A DNA stretch of 64,000 nucleotides. Source: Pezicula radicicola. Its lineage: Eukaryota; Ascomycota; Leotiomycetes; Helotiales; Dermateaceae. Within the stretch, counting starts at the first letter, position 1, and each line of letters begins with the position of its first letter. The notes beneath the pieces are model-generated. The model worked only from the letters and a program-made list of their open reading frames with translations, had not been told where the DNA came from and searched no databases. Position numbers and translations under genes: made by a program. Shown piece after piece: positions 47,340 to 58,944 of this stretch. The DNA lies in contig PDUO01000003.1 in NCBI GenBank assembly GCA_003008705.1, forward strand, positions 554,827-618,826, written 5' to 3'.

Positions 47340-48130
47340 AAGGTACTTAAACTAGACTTAAACTAAACTTAAACTAAATATAAATTAAGCTCTAAGCTTA
47401 CTCTAGCCTAGTTTAGCCTAGATTTTAATCCTTGCTTAAAACTATACTAAGTGGTTATAAAACCTTTATCTAATCTAATTAGTTTATAAAAAAAATAAAA
47501 AAGGTACTTATAGATTTTTATCTATAAGGTACTAGTTATAATTATAATACTCCTCTAGGGCTAGTATCTAATAAAAATTCTAAATCTTCTATTAGATCTT
47601 TTATAGTATTATTATTTATAGAGCTATAGACTAAGTAAGTATTAGTATATAACTTAAAAAATAAAATAAAGTATAGTTTAAATAGTTTAAAATTAGATTA
47701 TTATAAGTTTATAATCTTAAAACTAATATATCTTATAACTAACTTATTAATAAAGCTATAAAATATATTAATAAATATATAATACCTTATAGTATAATAA
47801 TCTTATAATAATAAAAATTACTTAAATATATTTATAAGTTCCTTAGATATTAAATTATTTAATAAGTTTTATAAGCTACACTTAATTCTTAGGTTTAAAG
47901 AAGATTATAAACTTCTTATTATAAATCTATTTATTATAAGCTTTATATAAGTTATAAAATTAAAATAAGACCTATATAAACTTATATTAAATATAAAGAC
48001 TATATAATACTAATAATTACCTAAATAGAACTAGTAGTTTATTAGATATTAAAGCTTAAAGTTAGACTCTATAATAGCCTATAGTTATAGAGGGCTTTAG
48101 TATATATATAAACTACTAGAATTTATTTAA
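47340..48130 (+). repeat. Decayed dispersed repeat R2, copy 1
   Basis: Matches 54370-54960 in the same orientation, for example TCTATAAGACCTATATA-like, AGACTATATAATA and AAAGCTCTATATAAG-like blocks. Strongly AT-biased and frameless. Probably internal sequence of an old retroelement decayed by RIP. Confidence 0.55.
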
Positions 48131-48349
48131 AACCTTTATACTAGCTTAAGCCTAGCTTAAGTCTAACTTAAGTCTTTAGCTATAAACTAATATAAAGTAA
48201 TTAAAACTAAAATAAACTATTATAAACTACTAGGATCTACTAGAACCCTTTAAGTCTAGCTTAACCCTTATTTAAGTACTTATAGAAGGGTACCTAAGTA
48301 GTTTATATCTATAGTATCTAAAAACCTACTAGAGAATTATTATAATATA

Positions 48350-48530
48350 TATAGATATAAAGTAAAAAGATAAGATAGATAGGTATAACTTAAAGTATAC
48401 TATAAGTATACTATAAGTAAGGATAATATTAAGATAAATAGTTATAAATAAATTAAAGATAATAATATAAGAAGGTTAAAGATATAAATTTAAATTTAAT
48501 TAACTATAAATTTTTTTAACTATTTACCTT
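48350..48530 (-). repeat. Strongly decayed LTR family 1 fragment
   Basis: Follows the order of motifs in copy B (ATAGATAGGTATA, CTTAAAGTATACTATAA, AGATAATAATATA), but with nearly every C replaced by T. Confidence 0.45.
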
Positions 48531-49462
48531 AGGGGCCGGGTATGGGTAGATATTATTATAAACTTATAATAGACTTCTTATTTAAAAATAATCAATTATT
48601 GAATATCGCTGGTATATCCTTATAGTTAATATTTTCTATTATTGTAATCTTCCTATTATAAAAAATAATACTCTATAATTGAACCTTTCTATAATTGAAA
48701 TTTATAATAATTAATATACTAATTAATAATAGAGTTATTGTTGAGTTATCGTTGATTAAGGAAAATAAATATTAAAGTAAAAAAATATTAAGAATTAGAG
48801 TCGAAGTCGAAGCCGAAGTCGAAGCTGAAGTTAAAGATCGAAATCGAAATCAAAGTCGAAAGTAAACCTATTTAAGTACTTAAATTAAGGTGGCCAATCT
48901 TAATTTAAGTTACTTTAATATGTTTACTTTATTTGAATACTAATATTCGCTTATTAAAATAGTTATATTAAATTTTCGCTTAATTTCTTGTACCCTACCT
49001 TATTACCTAATTGATTTCTATCTAACCATTGATTTCTGTCCAACTATTGATTTCTATCTATTATATCTCTATTATTATAATAGAGAACTATAATATAGTT
49101 ATAGTAGAAAGAAACCGATTAATTAGAAATAATAAGCCTACAATATTTGAAAGATACTATACGCCCCTAAGGTACTTATACTAAGGGTTTAAATTAATTT
49201 TAATATAGTTCTAATATATATTAAAACTAGTTTAAGTATAAAGGCTATAGTAAAAAGTTATTAACTATAAAGGTAGTATACTATATTTATCTAATATATA
49301 TACTATAGTTTATACCCTAGGAATAAATAATATTAGCTTACTCTCTATCTAAAGGCCCTATAGGTTATTATTTTTAGGGAATTAACTAAGTACCTTATAA
49401 TTAAGTTTAATAACTTTTTATTATAGCCTTTATATTATAATTAAATTAAAACTATTAGATTA

Positions 49463-49700
49463 TAAGTTATAAGTATAAGATAAAATAAGTATAATAAATA
49501 TAATTTAAAGTATACTATAAATATAAAATATTAAATAAATTAAAGATAATAGTATAAAGAGTCTAAAGACTTAAATTTAAAGTTATTTATTTACTAAAGA
49601 GAGAATATCTATATATAAAAGACTAATTATAAAAACTATTATAGAGAAAGTATTTAAAAAGTATCTAGATATATTAAGTAAGAATATAAGAATACTAAAT
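49463..49700 (-). repeat. Decayed LTR family 1 fragment
   Basis: Aligns with copy B around GTATAAAGAGTCTAAAGACT, ACTTAAATTTAAAG and TTTACTAAAGAGAGAATATC. It ends about 170 bp before the GC-rich island. Confidence 0.5.
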
Positions 49701-50048
49701 TCTATAGTAATATATACTTTTTTAAATTATCCTATAGCTTCTATATTAATCTTAAGCTTATAATTTTTCTTAATTAAATAGAATAAAAGGATATCTCGAA
49801 TTTTCTATAAATTTGATTTAATTCTACTAAGAGTATATATTGTAGAACAAAGTTGTTTAATAGCTGTATAAAGCCCTAGGCCTTGACATCCTTTCTAGCC
49901 TAAGGGCTATCCGAATACTTTTTGCCCGCGCCTTCGTACATCGCAGCACTAGGCAGTAAGTATGAACGACCCCGCCAGTAAAGTCCTCGCAGAAGCCTCT
50001 CTGCAACACCCACGTTTGGCGTGTTTGCTGACCGGGTGCAGCCGAACG

Positions 50049-50741
50049 TCACGCGGCCTCGCTGTGCCGCCCGGCCTCGATCCGCGCGATCGCCTCGTCG
50101 GCGGTGACCACATCGCCGAAGAGAAGCATGTTCGCTAGGCTGGCGTTGTGCACCGCGTCGCCGCGCGTGGCGTTGCCGTCCTGCACGAACAGGACGTGGT
50201 AGCCCATCTGCATCGCGTCCCGCATCGTCGACTCGCAGCAGCAGTTCGTGGTGGTGCCAGTGACGATCAGCGTGTCGATGCCTCTGGCCTTCAGGAACGA
50301 GTCGAGATCGCACGTGCCCGGAATGAAGGCGCTCCATCGCGTCTTCGGCACAATCAGGTCCTCCGGCTGGACGTCGAGGCCGGGCCACAGGGCATGCTGC
50401 TCCGCGCCGACGGTGAACGCCGCCCGCATCCGCTCGACTGCATCGGGAGTCATGCGGTCGTAATGCGATCCCCAATGATGTGGCTCGTCGGGATCGATCT
50501 TGTACTGGACGTAGGCAATAGTTCCCTCGGCAGACCGGAGCGCCCGCGACACGCGATTGACGTTCTCGACGATGCCGCGCGCGATCGGTACCTCCAGCAG
50601 CGACCCCTCGCCCATGAAGCCGACCTGGAGGTCGACCACGACATGCGCGGTCCGGGCCGGGTCGACTATGATCTTATGATGGCCGCCGCGCATCCAGGCG
50701 ACGCGATCGAGGACTTCGGTGGGAATGTAAGACTGATGCAT
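50049..50741 (-). CDS. Isochorismatase-family cysteine hydrolase, bacterial-like
   Basis: Intronless, 230 aa. The cysteine-hydrolase triad is in order: Asp in HVVVDLQVGF, Lys in IVPKTRWSAF, Cys in TGTTTNCCCEST; the usual cis-peptide segment is VTGTTT. RGIDTLIVTGTTTNCCCES and MRDAMQMGYHVLFVQDGNAT match the ureidoacrylate/biuret-hydrolase-like branch better than true isochorismatases, so an amide or ureide substrate is plausible but not shown. Base composition is extreme: about two-thirds GC with GC-ending codons, while DNA on both sides is AT-rich and RIP-decayed. The product and codon choice look proteobacterial. It is transcribed divergently from the Zn2Cys6 gene at 51304. The GC-rich character continues past the stop to about 49900. 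No RIP-type damage is visible. Horizontal acquisition is the best explanation. Confidence 0.9.
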   Translation of the reverse strand: MHQSYIPTEVLDRVAWMRGGHHKIIVDPARTAHVVVDLQVGFMGEGSLLEVPIARGIVENVNRVSRALRSAEGTIAYVQYKIDPDEPHHWGSHYDRMTPDAVERMRAAFTVGAEQHALWPGLDVQPEDLIVPKTRWSAFIPGTCDLDSFLKARGIDTLIVTGTTTNCCCESTMRDAMQMGYHVLFVQDGNATRGDAVHNASLANMLLFGDVVTADEAIARIEAGRHSEAA

Positions 50742-50838
50742 GGTTAGGGTTAATTGGAAAGGTTTGTTTAGGCGATAAGATAAGACTGCGAGGAGATTTG
50801 TTTGGCCATTTCATCTTTAGGGAAACGTTGGCTTAAAT

Positions 50839-50933
50839 AGCGATAGCACTTCTGTTGCAATATAATACAGAAACGTAGTTCACGTACTGTACCTTTCTCG
50901 GTGTGGACGAGTTTCGCTTCCGCGGTCGAATTT
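50839..50933 (+). repeat. Inverted repeat, left arm
   Basis: Starts AGCGATAGCACTTCTGTTGC and ends near GCGGTCGAATTT. Pairs with 51225-51136 with a handful of mismatches and a short gap in the middle. The distal 42-45 nt (from ACCTTTCTCGG to CGAATTT) are almost identical. Confidence 0.8.
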
Positions 50934-51135
50934 CAATCTTCTTACCCACGGACGAGGTTCGGTCCTGGTCGCGCTACGTACGACGGGAGCTGAACCTGAC
51001 TTGTCACGTGTGGTGCTCGGATGCCGGAAGTGTAGACTAGATTGGGTCCAATAGGTATAAATAGCGTGAATTGGGCCTCGGACATTTGCGGTCCCGGAGA
51101 TTTCGTAAATTTACGCTAATAGTGCTATCGGGCCT

Positions 51136-51225
51136 AAATTCGACCGCGGAAGCGAAACTCGTCCGCACCGAGAAAGGTATATAAACTATACTTTTGTATT
51201 GCATTGCAACAGAAGTGCCATCGCT
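51136..51225 (-). repeat. Inverted repeat, right arm
   Basis: Reverse complement begins AGCGATGGCACTTCTGTTGC and continues to CGAATTT. See the left arm. Confidence 0.8.
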
Positions 51226-51303
51226 GTCTCTGTTATTACCACTCTTATTGGCGCTCGAAATCACTTCAAGACAGACTTAGATACTTCGACGGATAGCTCA
51301 GAG

Positions 51304-53559
51304 ATGGATGTGACCATGTCCAACGACCAGACTCTAAAAAAGGCTCGGGGAGGGACGAAAAGCTGTACCGAGTGTAAGTAAAGAAACCACAATGAAAAAG
51401 CAACGCAACCCTTAGCCGCGCCTTTCTGACATTCGAAGCAGGTAGACGTCGTAAAGTGCGTTGTATTCGGAAGCCCGAAGATGCACAAACTTGCAGAAGA
51501 TGTGAAGAACGCGGGTCGGAATGTATTGCACAGACGTACAGTTCCCAACCGCTTCACTCACAAAGATTGTCTTCACGATATCGGATATCCAAATTGGAAT
51601 CAAAAGTTGCTAGTCTAAGCAAGATCATACGTGATATTGAGATTAAGCTCGGAAATCTCCCTACTCAAGTCTCAGAGCCAAATCCTGCTCTGCCGGTATC
51701 AAGTCCGGAAATCTATGAGTCTGATGATAATTCTAGTATGTCGGATGTGCTCGCTACAGAACCACCATCACATATGCGTTCACTTTTCCAAAATGACTGG
51801 CTCAGCGTGGATACCGACCGCCAAAATGAACAGCTGTATGACCGTAAAGCAAGAGCTTCTGCACATTTACTAGATACAGCGAGACACGCGCTGCAGAAAT
51901 TGATTCCGTCAAAGTATGAGGTTTCGCACATTGCCAGATCCGCATCCAGGTGGCTTGACTTGCTCCATACTCTACTTCCACAGCCATTTGCGGTCAAATC
52001 TCAGCAGGAAATTCTTGAATGCTACGAGGAGATGTGCAAACCAGACACAGATGCCATAAGTCTAGCTACGTGGCTGATAACTATTGCCATTACAGCCCAG
52101 CAAATACCTCAAGAACATGACAGTCCTTCCACCCAGCTCGATGGTTGTCAGAAATACTCAAGATTCTCTCGAGTAGTGTCTGAGATAGTAGAGAGTACAC
52201 TTATTTCTTATGATAGACTGATATGTACAGTTGAAGGCCTTGGAATGGCCATGCACTTCGTTCGACTGTGGGTTTCTCTTTTGCTTTACCCATAATATAA
52301 CTGATAGCGATTATAGTCAAATGAGTCAAGGCAATTTACAAAAGGCATGGCTTCGATTACGCCATTTCATAGCGGTTGCAGAGCTTATGGGGCTACCCAA
52401 CGCATGTCAAGCTGTCCAGTCTAGCCAGGGTAACGGATCAGACGACTATGAGACACAGCTCCAGAGAGCCCAGCTATGGCAATCGTTTTGTTCTGCCGAC
52501 GGTATCTCTGGGGTAGTACTAAATCTCCCTCCATCTATTAGTCCATACCAAAGGCCGAAGCCTCAAACATTAGCTATTGACGGTGTTATTCAACTTCGGG
52601 CATATATTAGTAGGTTGATAGAAATCACCACCAAGATTCAATACCGGGATAATACAAATATGACACAAGGATCGAGTGCTGAGCTCTATGCCTCTGCCTT
52701 GGAACTCGACAGGGAGCTCAAGGTGCTTGCATCACAGACGCCGAAATCATGGTGGGCTCGAAGTGTGGAGCACGTTAAACCTGATCATGTAGTCCAATTC
52801 TTGCATTGTTGTATCAATATGCGGATTCATCTGCCCTTTGCGATGCGAAAAGACCCTGATGAAGAATATATCTACAGCCGCTTGACCTGCAGGGACGCGT
52901 GCGAATCAGTTACGGAACATTATCGATTTCTTCGTCGAGAGCTCCCATCCGGTATTTTTCTATCCCGGTGCTTGGATCTGCAGGCTTTCATTGCTACGGT
53001 TATTCTCCTTCTCATATCCCATAGCTCGCCTTGCACGGATCTGCCAAATTTGCGGATCAACAAAGTCAAGGTCAACAGCGTAGTTACACAAATCATCGAG
53101 GTTATGGATGAAAAGTCGAAGAATACTGCTGTCTCTCACTTTGCGCAGCATTGTGTTAATTCAATTCGCTCTCTAAAGGAACTACTCCAGGAAGATGATG
53201 AAGGCTCTAATATGCAAGAGCTGACGTTGAAGATTCCACTGCTAGGGAAAGTTCACATTCGACGCAATAGCTATAGGTCCCGGACGCAGGGTACCCAAAA
53301 CCAACCTTCTTTCGAAATTCCAGTAAATTCAGGCTCATGGAAGCCGAACGAGCAGTTGTTGACCACTCAAGAACATAGGTATATACCTCTCAATATCGAT
53401 AACCACATGGCCTCGAACTTCCAGGCGCTGGAAGAACTGCCATGGGACCCTCTCTCATGGTCCATTGAGGACCAGTATGAGGATTTCTTCCAAGATGCTC
53501 TCATGGCAGATGAAATTGATCAATTTGCGATATGGCAGAACAATTATCTCCCTGGCTGA
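51304..53559 (+). CDS. Zn2Cys6 transcription factor
   Basis: Exons 51304-51373, 51442-52267 and 52317-53559 sum to 713 codons. Intron 1 (GTAAGT..AAGCAG) is inside the zinc cluster: splicing forms SCTEC|RRRKVRC, then CRRCEERGSEC, the full Cys6 binuclear cluster at residues about 20-50. Intron 2 (GTGGGT..TTATAG) joins MHFVRL to QMSQGNLQKAW. A short coiled coil (YRISKLESKVASLSKIIRDI) follows the cluster and would allow dimerisation; the middle is the fungal-specific regulatory domain. The ATG at 51304 is preferred because the upstream in-frame ATG (51199) lies within the inverted repeat. Normal fungal codon use and introns contrast with the divergently transcribed hydrolase. It probably regulates that gene and itself through the mirrored promoter (inference). 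Confidence 0.9.
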
Positions 53560-54369
53560 TAGAAATTAACACTAGTGTACATATATTCTCAGGCCCGTGT
53601 ATAGTCCTATCGAATATCATAGCTGTCTTGTTTACAACCCGCTATTCATGCGGACAAGTCCTAAAATAGGCAATTCCTAGATTTTGGGAGAGACCGCTCC
53701 TTAGAATTAGACATCTAGAAGAGGATTGGCATACTATTACCAGATGAGGCAATGATTCAATTTATGCTCGGTACCATGATAATCCCATCCAAATCTCGCC
53801 CGAAAAGTTTGCGATGTGGGTGTTTTACCGGCATCAATGGACCTCACTATGAAAGGTTTTTAGGACAAAAAACGAACATACACTAATACACTCCACTCCA
53901 ACCACCTACCCATATTATACTGTACTGTAACTGTTGGTGTACATTGTACATTGGAGTTGGTCGTCAATACTCTCGGTGTAATAGAACAGAGATAACTTAG
54001 CAATAAATCACTTCGACTGTACCAGTTATCAGTGAGTGGTCTTTGCGTTTACAGTATACTAACTGAAAAGCATTTAATCTCTCGTTCTTCACTAATCATT
54101 ATTAGTGTCATTAAGATAGTTATCGCTATAATCCTAAGGTATAAATAAATTTTTGTATAACGCTTTAGTTATAGTTTTAAATAAATATACACTTAGTAAG
54201 CTTATTTTAAAGTCTAGCTTAAGCGAGGGTCTAACTAGCGTAGATTATCTATAAATCTATAAGCTAATTAAAGGCTTAACCTAGGCTTAACCCTAGTTTA
54301 AGTTAGTTTAAGGCTTAACTTATTTATAAAAAAATTAAAGTCCTTTAGTACCTATCTATATATACTAGC
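53560..54369. other. Right edge of the island; no gene seen
   Basis: 53560-54060 is normal-composition spacer. From about 54130 the sequence turns AT-rich and repetitive. TGTTGGTGTACATTGTACA near 53932 could be an LTR-like end but has no partner in the window. Confidence 0.4.
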
Positions 54370-54960
54370 TTATAATATTACACTAGGGGTGATTTTTAGT
54401 AAAAAGTCTAAATTTTTTATTTTATCTTTTTAGTATTACTAGTTATAGAGTTATAAGATAAGTGAGTTTAGTTATATAACAAGGAAAAAACTAATACTTA
54501 GTTAAAATTAGATTTTAAGAGGGTTTAAAAGGATTATAACTAAAATTATATTTTAGTTTATAATTTAGTTTATAACTAGCTTATTAATATAGCTATAAAT
54601 AAGGACTTATAAATATCTAGTATTATAAACTATAATAGTCTTATAATGGAAAAGATTATTAGTATAAGACTAATAGTTATTTAAATATTAATTTATTTAA
54701 TATAGTTTTTTAATTTTTATAAATTATATTAAACTAATAGGTTTAAAAAATATTATAAACTTTTTATTTTAAACTATCTATTAAAAGCTCTATATAAGCT
54801 ATAGAATTAAACTAAGACCTATATATACTTATATTATATATAAAGACTATATAATAGTAAGACTTACTTAAATAGACTTAGTAGTTCTTAAGATATTAAT
54901 AGTTAAAGTTAAGCCCTATAAGGACCTATAGTTATAGGTAGCTTTAGGGGTTATATCTTA
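54370..54960 (+). repeat. Decayed dispersed repeat R2, copy 2
   Basis: Direct copy of 47510-48130 with many C/T and indel differences. Together the copies flank the gene island in the same orientation. Confidence 0.55.
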
Positions 54961-54984
54961 GAAGAGGGCTTATAGATAAATAAA

Positions 54985-55080
54985 GCCTTAATCTTAAGCT
55001 TAATCCTAATGTTAAGCTTAATCCTAATCTTAAGCTTAATCCTAATCCTAACTCTAACCTTAAGCCTAAGCCTAAGCCTA
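54985..55080. repeat. Degenerate 6-nt tandem, telomere-like
   Basis: Runs of CTTAAT, CCTAAT, CTAACC and CCTAAG hexamers on the plus strand, close to CCCTAA (the complement of TTAGGG) after C-to-T change. Confidence 0.45.
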
Positions 55081-55330
55081 CTTAACCTAGGGTTAAACCT
55101 TATTTAAGCCTATAAACTAAGTATAAGCTTAGTTTAATCTTAACTTAAACTAAACTTAACTATAGGTAAACTCTAGTTTAACTCTAGGTTAAGTATCTAG
55201 TAGAGGGCCTTTAAGTCTCCTATTAGAATAGTATTACTAAGAGAACTATTATATCTAAACATCTAAAAATAATACTTATTAAGTTCTAGGATAAAGCTAT
55301 AAAGGTAAATAATTATATTATCTATAAAGA

Positions 55331-56017
55331 TATCAGGTTACAGGCTATAAGTATAGGGTGGATTAGGGTAGGTAGGTAGGTAGAATAGGCACAGCCTAAA
55401 GCACACTATAAATATAGGGTAGTAGGAGGTGCGTCGAACAGAGTTTAGATAAGTAAGAGGCAATAATATATAGAACTAAAGACTTAAATTCGAAGTATTT
55501 TATCTACTAAGAAAGAGAGGCTATCTATATACAAAAGGCTAGTCGTAAAGACTACTATATTTAGTATAGACTAATTCGTATAAACTACTAAGTTAGGAAG
55601 GCTTTGCTTTACTTATAAAACACTAGTAAAATAATATAATATAAAACAAAACAAAATATATATTATAAGTGCATAGTTGTATAAACTACCCTAATAGGTA
55701 GTTCGCACGAATTACCTTATTTAGTCTACTTAATTAGACCTCGCTATTCCTGCTTAAATAAGTAATCCTTCCTACTGAACTATAACTAGTTTATAACTAG
55801 AAAACTACTAGTTTAGTTTTCTCCTTCCCTATCTATTTACTTTAGCTAGTTTAATCCTAATAAGGAAGTATATAATACAGAAACTAAGGTTATGTAACTA
55901 ATATAGCCGGAGTTATACACGAAAGTAGTAAATATTATTATAGAGCTTTAGCGACCATCAAAGGTCACTATAGCTATAGGGCATTTATAGTGCATAATTA
56001 TATTATATAATACAACA
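55331..56017 (-). repeat. LTR family 1, copy B (inverted)
   Basis: Reverse complement of copies A and C over about 690 bp; its TGTTGTATTATA end is at 56017. It contains the GTAG run at 55364-55384. With copy A it makes an inverted pair whose TG ends face outward around the island. Confidence 0.75.
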
Positions 56018-58944
56018 AAAGATATATAGTATTATATTATCTTTTATAAATATATAGTTCTTAGTTAATAAGGATTTAAAACCTAATTTATTAACTAATA
56101 TATCTATAAGAGTTAAAAACTATAGTCTAGTTAATTACTTTAAGTTATATAGTATCTTATTTAATTTAAATATTATATTAGGATCCTTAATAAATCCTAA
56201 AGCTTATTTTAAGTATATAGGTAGGTTTATATTACTTTATATAAAGGTAGAAATTATATCTATTTTATATATATATTAATTATATAATATAGTTAGTATA
56301 AAGATTATTTTCTAAGTTATTTATTTAATAATATTAATAAAGGTATCTATATAGTCTAAGCTATATAACTATTCGAATCCTTTAGTTATAAATATAACTT
56401 TAAACTCTATATAATTATTAGGTTATTCCCTAGTTTTATAAACCTATCTAGTTTTTAGTAGTTTATAATTAGGTATTTTAGTACTATCTACCTCTTCCTA
56501 AGTATATTATATATTTAGAAAGTTATATTTATTATAAGGGTTATTAATAGCTTTATTATATATCTTAGGATCTTTAAATATAAAATTTTATAGCTTTTTA
56601 ATTATAACTTTTTATATAGAGTTATAATCTTATATAACTTATTAATTAGAGTTAAGTTTATAATTTAAATCTTCTTTTTTAGACTCTAATATAGTATTAT
56701 AAGCTAGTATATTATAAAAGTTATTAAAATTATTATTCCCTTTATTTAAAGATACTAAATAGACTATTAAAGCTAGCCTATAAGGGAAGTTTCTAACTTT
56801 ACTAAGGTCTTTTATAACTTTAAGACTCTTTAGTATATTTAGGCCCTATAAATTAATATTTAATTTCTTAGGGGTAGAGATATATTTAAGACCTAGTTTA
56901 TCTAGACTAGTATTAATATTTATAATAGATTTATTTATAGGTCTATTTAGCCTTATAGAATTAGCTACTAGTACTAGAGAAGGTAATAAACTATAGAATA
57001 ATTTATCTTTACTTAGTTCTTAACTTTCTTCTTCTTTTTCTTCTTTTATATTACTAGTATTAGTACTAGTATTATTACTAGTATTATTACTAGTATAGTT
57101 ATTAAAAGAGCTTATAGAGTTATCTATATTATCTATAATAGAAGGAATAGAATAGTTATTTTTATCTATATTAAAATTATCTTTATAAATTAAGTCTTCT
57201 TTTATTATTATATCTCTAGAATTAATAACCTTATTTAATATAGGAATATAAACTAAATAATTATTAGAAGACTTAAAGTCTATTAAAATACCTTTATTAG
57301 CTTTATTAACTAATTTACCTTCTTTAGACCTAAAAGGGGCCTTCTTATATTATAGAGTATAAGTAAGAGATCCTAATATTCTTATATAATTTATATTAGG
57401 CTTAGTATTTATAATAACTTTATAAGGAGTTTTATTTATAATAGAATTATAAGTATAATTTTTTATATATACTATAGATTATACTATATAAGGCTATAGT
57501 TTTAGAGGAATAGATTTTTATTTATAGAAAGCTATAATCCTTTTTATATTAAATAGATTTAGTCTTTTACTTATACTATTCTATATAGAGGTATAAGGAT
57601 TAATATATTTAATTATAATACCTTAATTATTAAAGTATTATTTAGTGTTTAATAATTTAAATTTAATTATATTATCTAATCTAAAGCCTTTTATATTAAT
57701 TTTAAATTATATAGCTATTAATATATAAAAGTTTATAATATTATTTATAGTTTTTAATTTAAATCTAATAGGATAAATCTATATAGCTCTAGTCTTTCTA
57801 TAAGTAAAAGTTTATATATATCTTTCTTCTTTTAAACCTTTAATCTCAATAAGGTTTAATATATCTAAATTATAAAAAGTAAGTATATCTTTAGAGGCCT
57901 TTAAAGGTTTTCTATTAACTATTTCTTTAAATTTTCTATAGTAATAAGGATTATAATTAATTAATTACTTATTTTTATATAAATATAAATTAATATTATT
58001 TATATAGTTTATAGTTTTATATAAATAATCCTTATTTAGGTACTCTAAGTATTTATATAATATATCTAGACTATTATTTATTATAGTATTTTCTATACTA
58101 AATAGACTATCTACCCTATATATAATAGATTCTAATTTAGTAAAATTAATTAGAATATTTAGATAGTAAGTATTACTTTATTATATTANTTCTATCTTAG
58201 TTTTAGACTTATATTTTAATATAATATTATTTCCTTTAAATAAAATAATTTAACTTTTATTAATTAGTTCCCTAAGGCTTATTAAAATAGATTTTATATT
58301 AGGAATATAATTTATATTAATTATTATTAGTTCTTTATTATCTACTATAATAGATATTTTATTTATAACTTTAATAGATATTCTAATATTATTAACTATA
58401 GTAATAGACTTATTATTAACTTCTATTAAGTTTATAAGTTAATCCCTATTAGGAGTATAATACTTTATAATACTAGAATCTAATATAATCTTATTATCTA
58501 AATATTTATATTTTTTATTAATATTAGTCTCTATAATAATAGTATAACTACTAGGGTTTATAGAATCTAAGTTATTAAAATTAAGATTATTATTAAAAGT
58601 AAATATAATAATTTTATTAGAAGACTCTTTAATAGCTTTTTTATTTTTATCTTTTATTTGCTTTAAATTTAGATTTATTTTTAGATTTAGACTTATTCTT
58701 AGTATTAGTATTATTAGACTTATTTTTAGTCTTTAATTCTAGGTATTTAATAAAATATATAGTCTTTATATATCCTTTCTTTTTATAACTAATATAAAAG
58801 GAGCCTTTATTACTATAGACTTTATTAGCCTTTAAATCTATATTAGATTTTATTCTAGCCTCTTTTAAAATTAATTTAGATATAAACTTAGATAAATTAA
58901 GAGTCTTTAGTTTTTTATCTAGTTCTTTAAATTTTTTAGAGGTA
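56018..58944 (-). mobile_element. RIP-decayed Copia-type retrotransposon, gag end and partial pol
   Basis: On the minus strand the frame at 58973-58647 holds the end of gag, including a decayed zinc-knuckle (SFYISYKKKGYIKTIYF, pattern CxxC..GHxxxxC with Cys lost). Integrase-like AT-rich remnants follow. Near 56430-56300 a reverse-transcriptase start is readable (ITKGFE-LYSLDYIDTF). The element breaks off at copy B, so most of RT and all of RNase H are missing. Stops in all frames; one ambiguous base at 58189. Confidence 0.65.

Larger units (their letters stand above)
50742..51303. promoter_or_regulatory. Mirrored divergent promoter of the hydrolase/Zn2Cys6 pair
   Basis: The 562-bp region between the two starts contains inverted arms 50839-50933 and 51136-51225. 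Each arm points outward toward its gene, so both genes have nearly the same proximal promoter. Each arm carries TTCCGCGGTCGAA (CCGCGG at 50920-50925 and 51144-51149), a plausible site for a Zn2Cys6 dimer recognising CGG half-sites. The centre has further CGG/CCG triplets and a CACGTG at about 51006. Confidence 0.65.

Noticed and set aside
50049..50741. Bacterial contamination of the assembly
   Set aside because: The gene is continuous with a mirrored promoter shared with an intron-containing fungal regulator, so a chimeric contig is unlikely.
50148..50747. 199-codon plus-strand frame over the hydrolase
   Set aside because: High GC leaves few stops in any frame; the minus-strand frame has the full catalytic triad.
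51199..51303. 35-codon N-terminal extension of the Zn2Cys6 protein
   Set aside because: It would be encoded partly within the promoter inverted repeat; ATG 51304 is closer to the zinc cluster.
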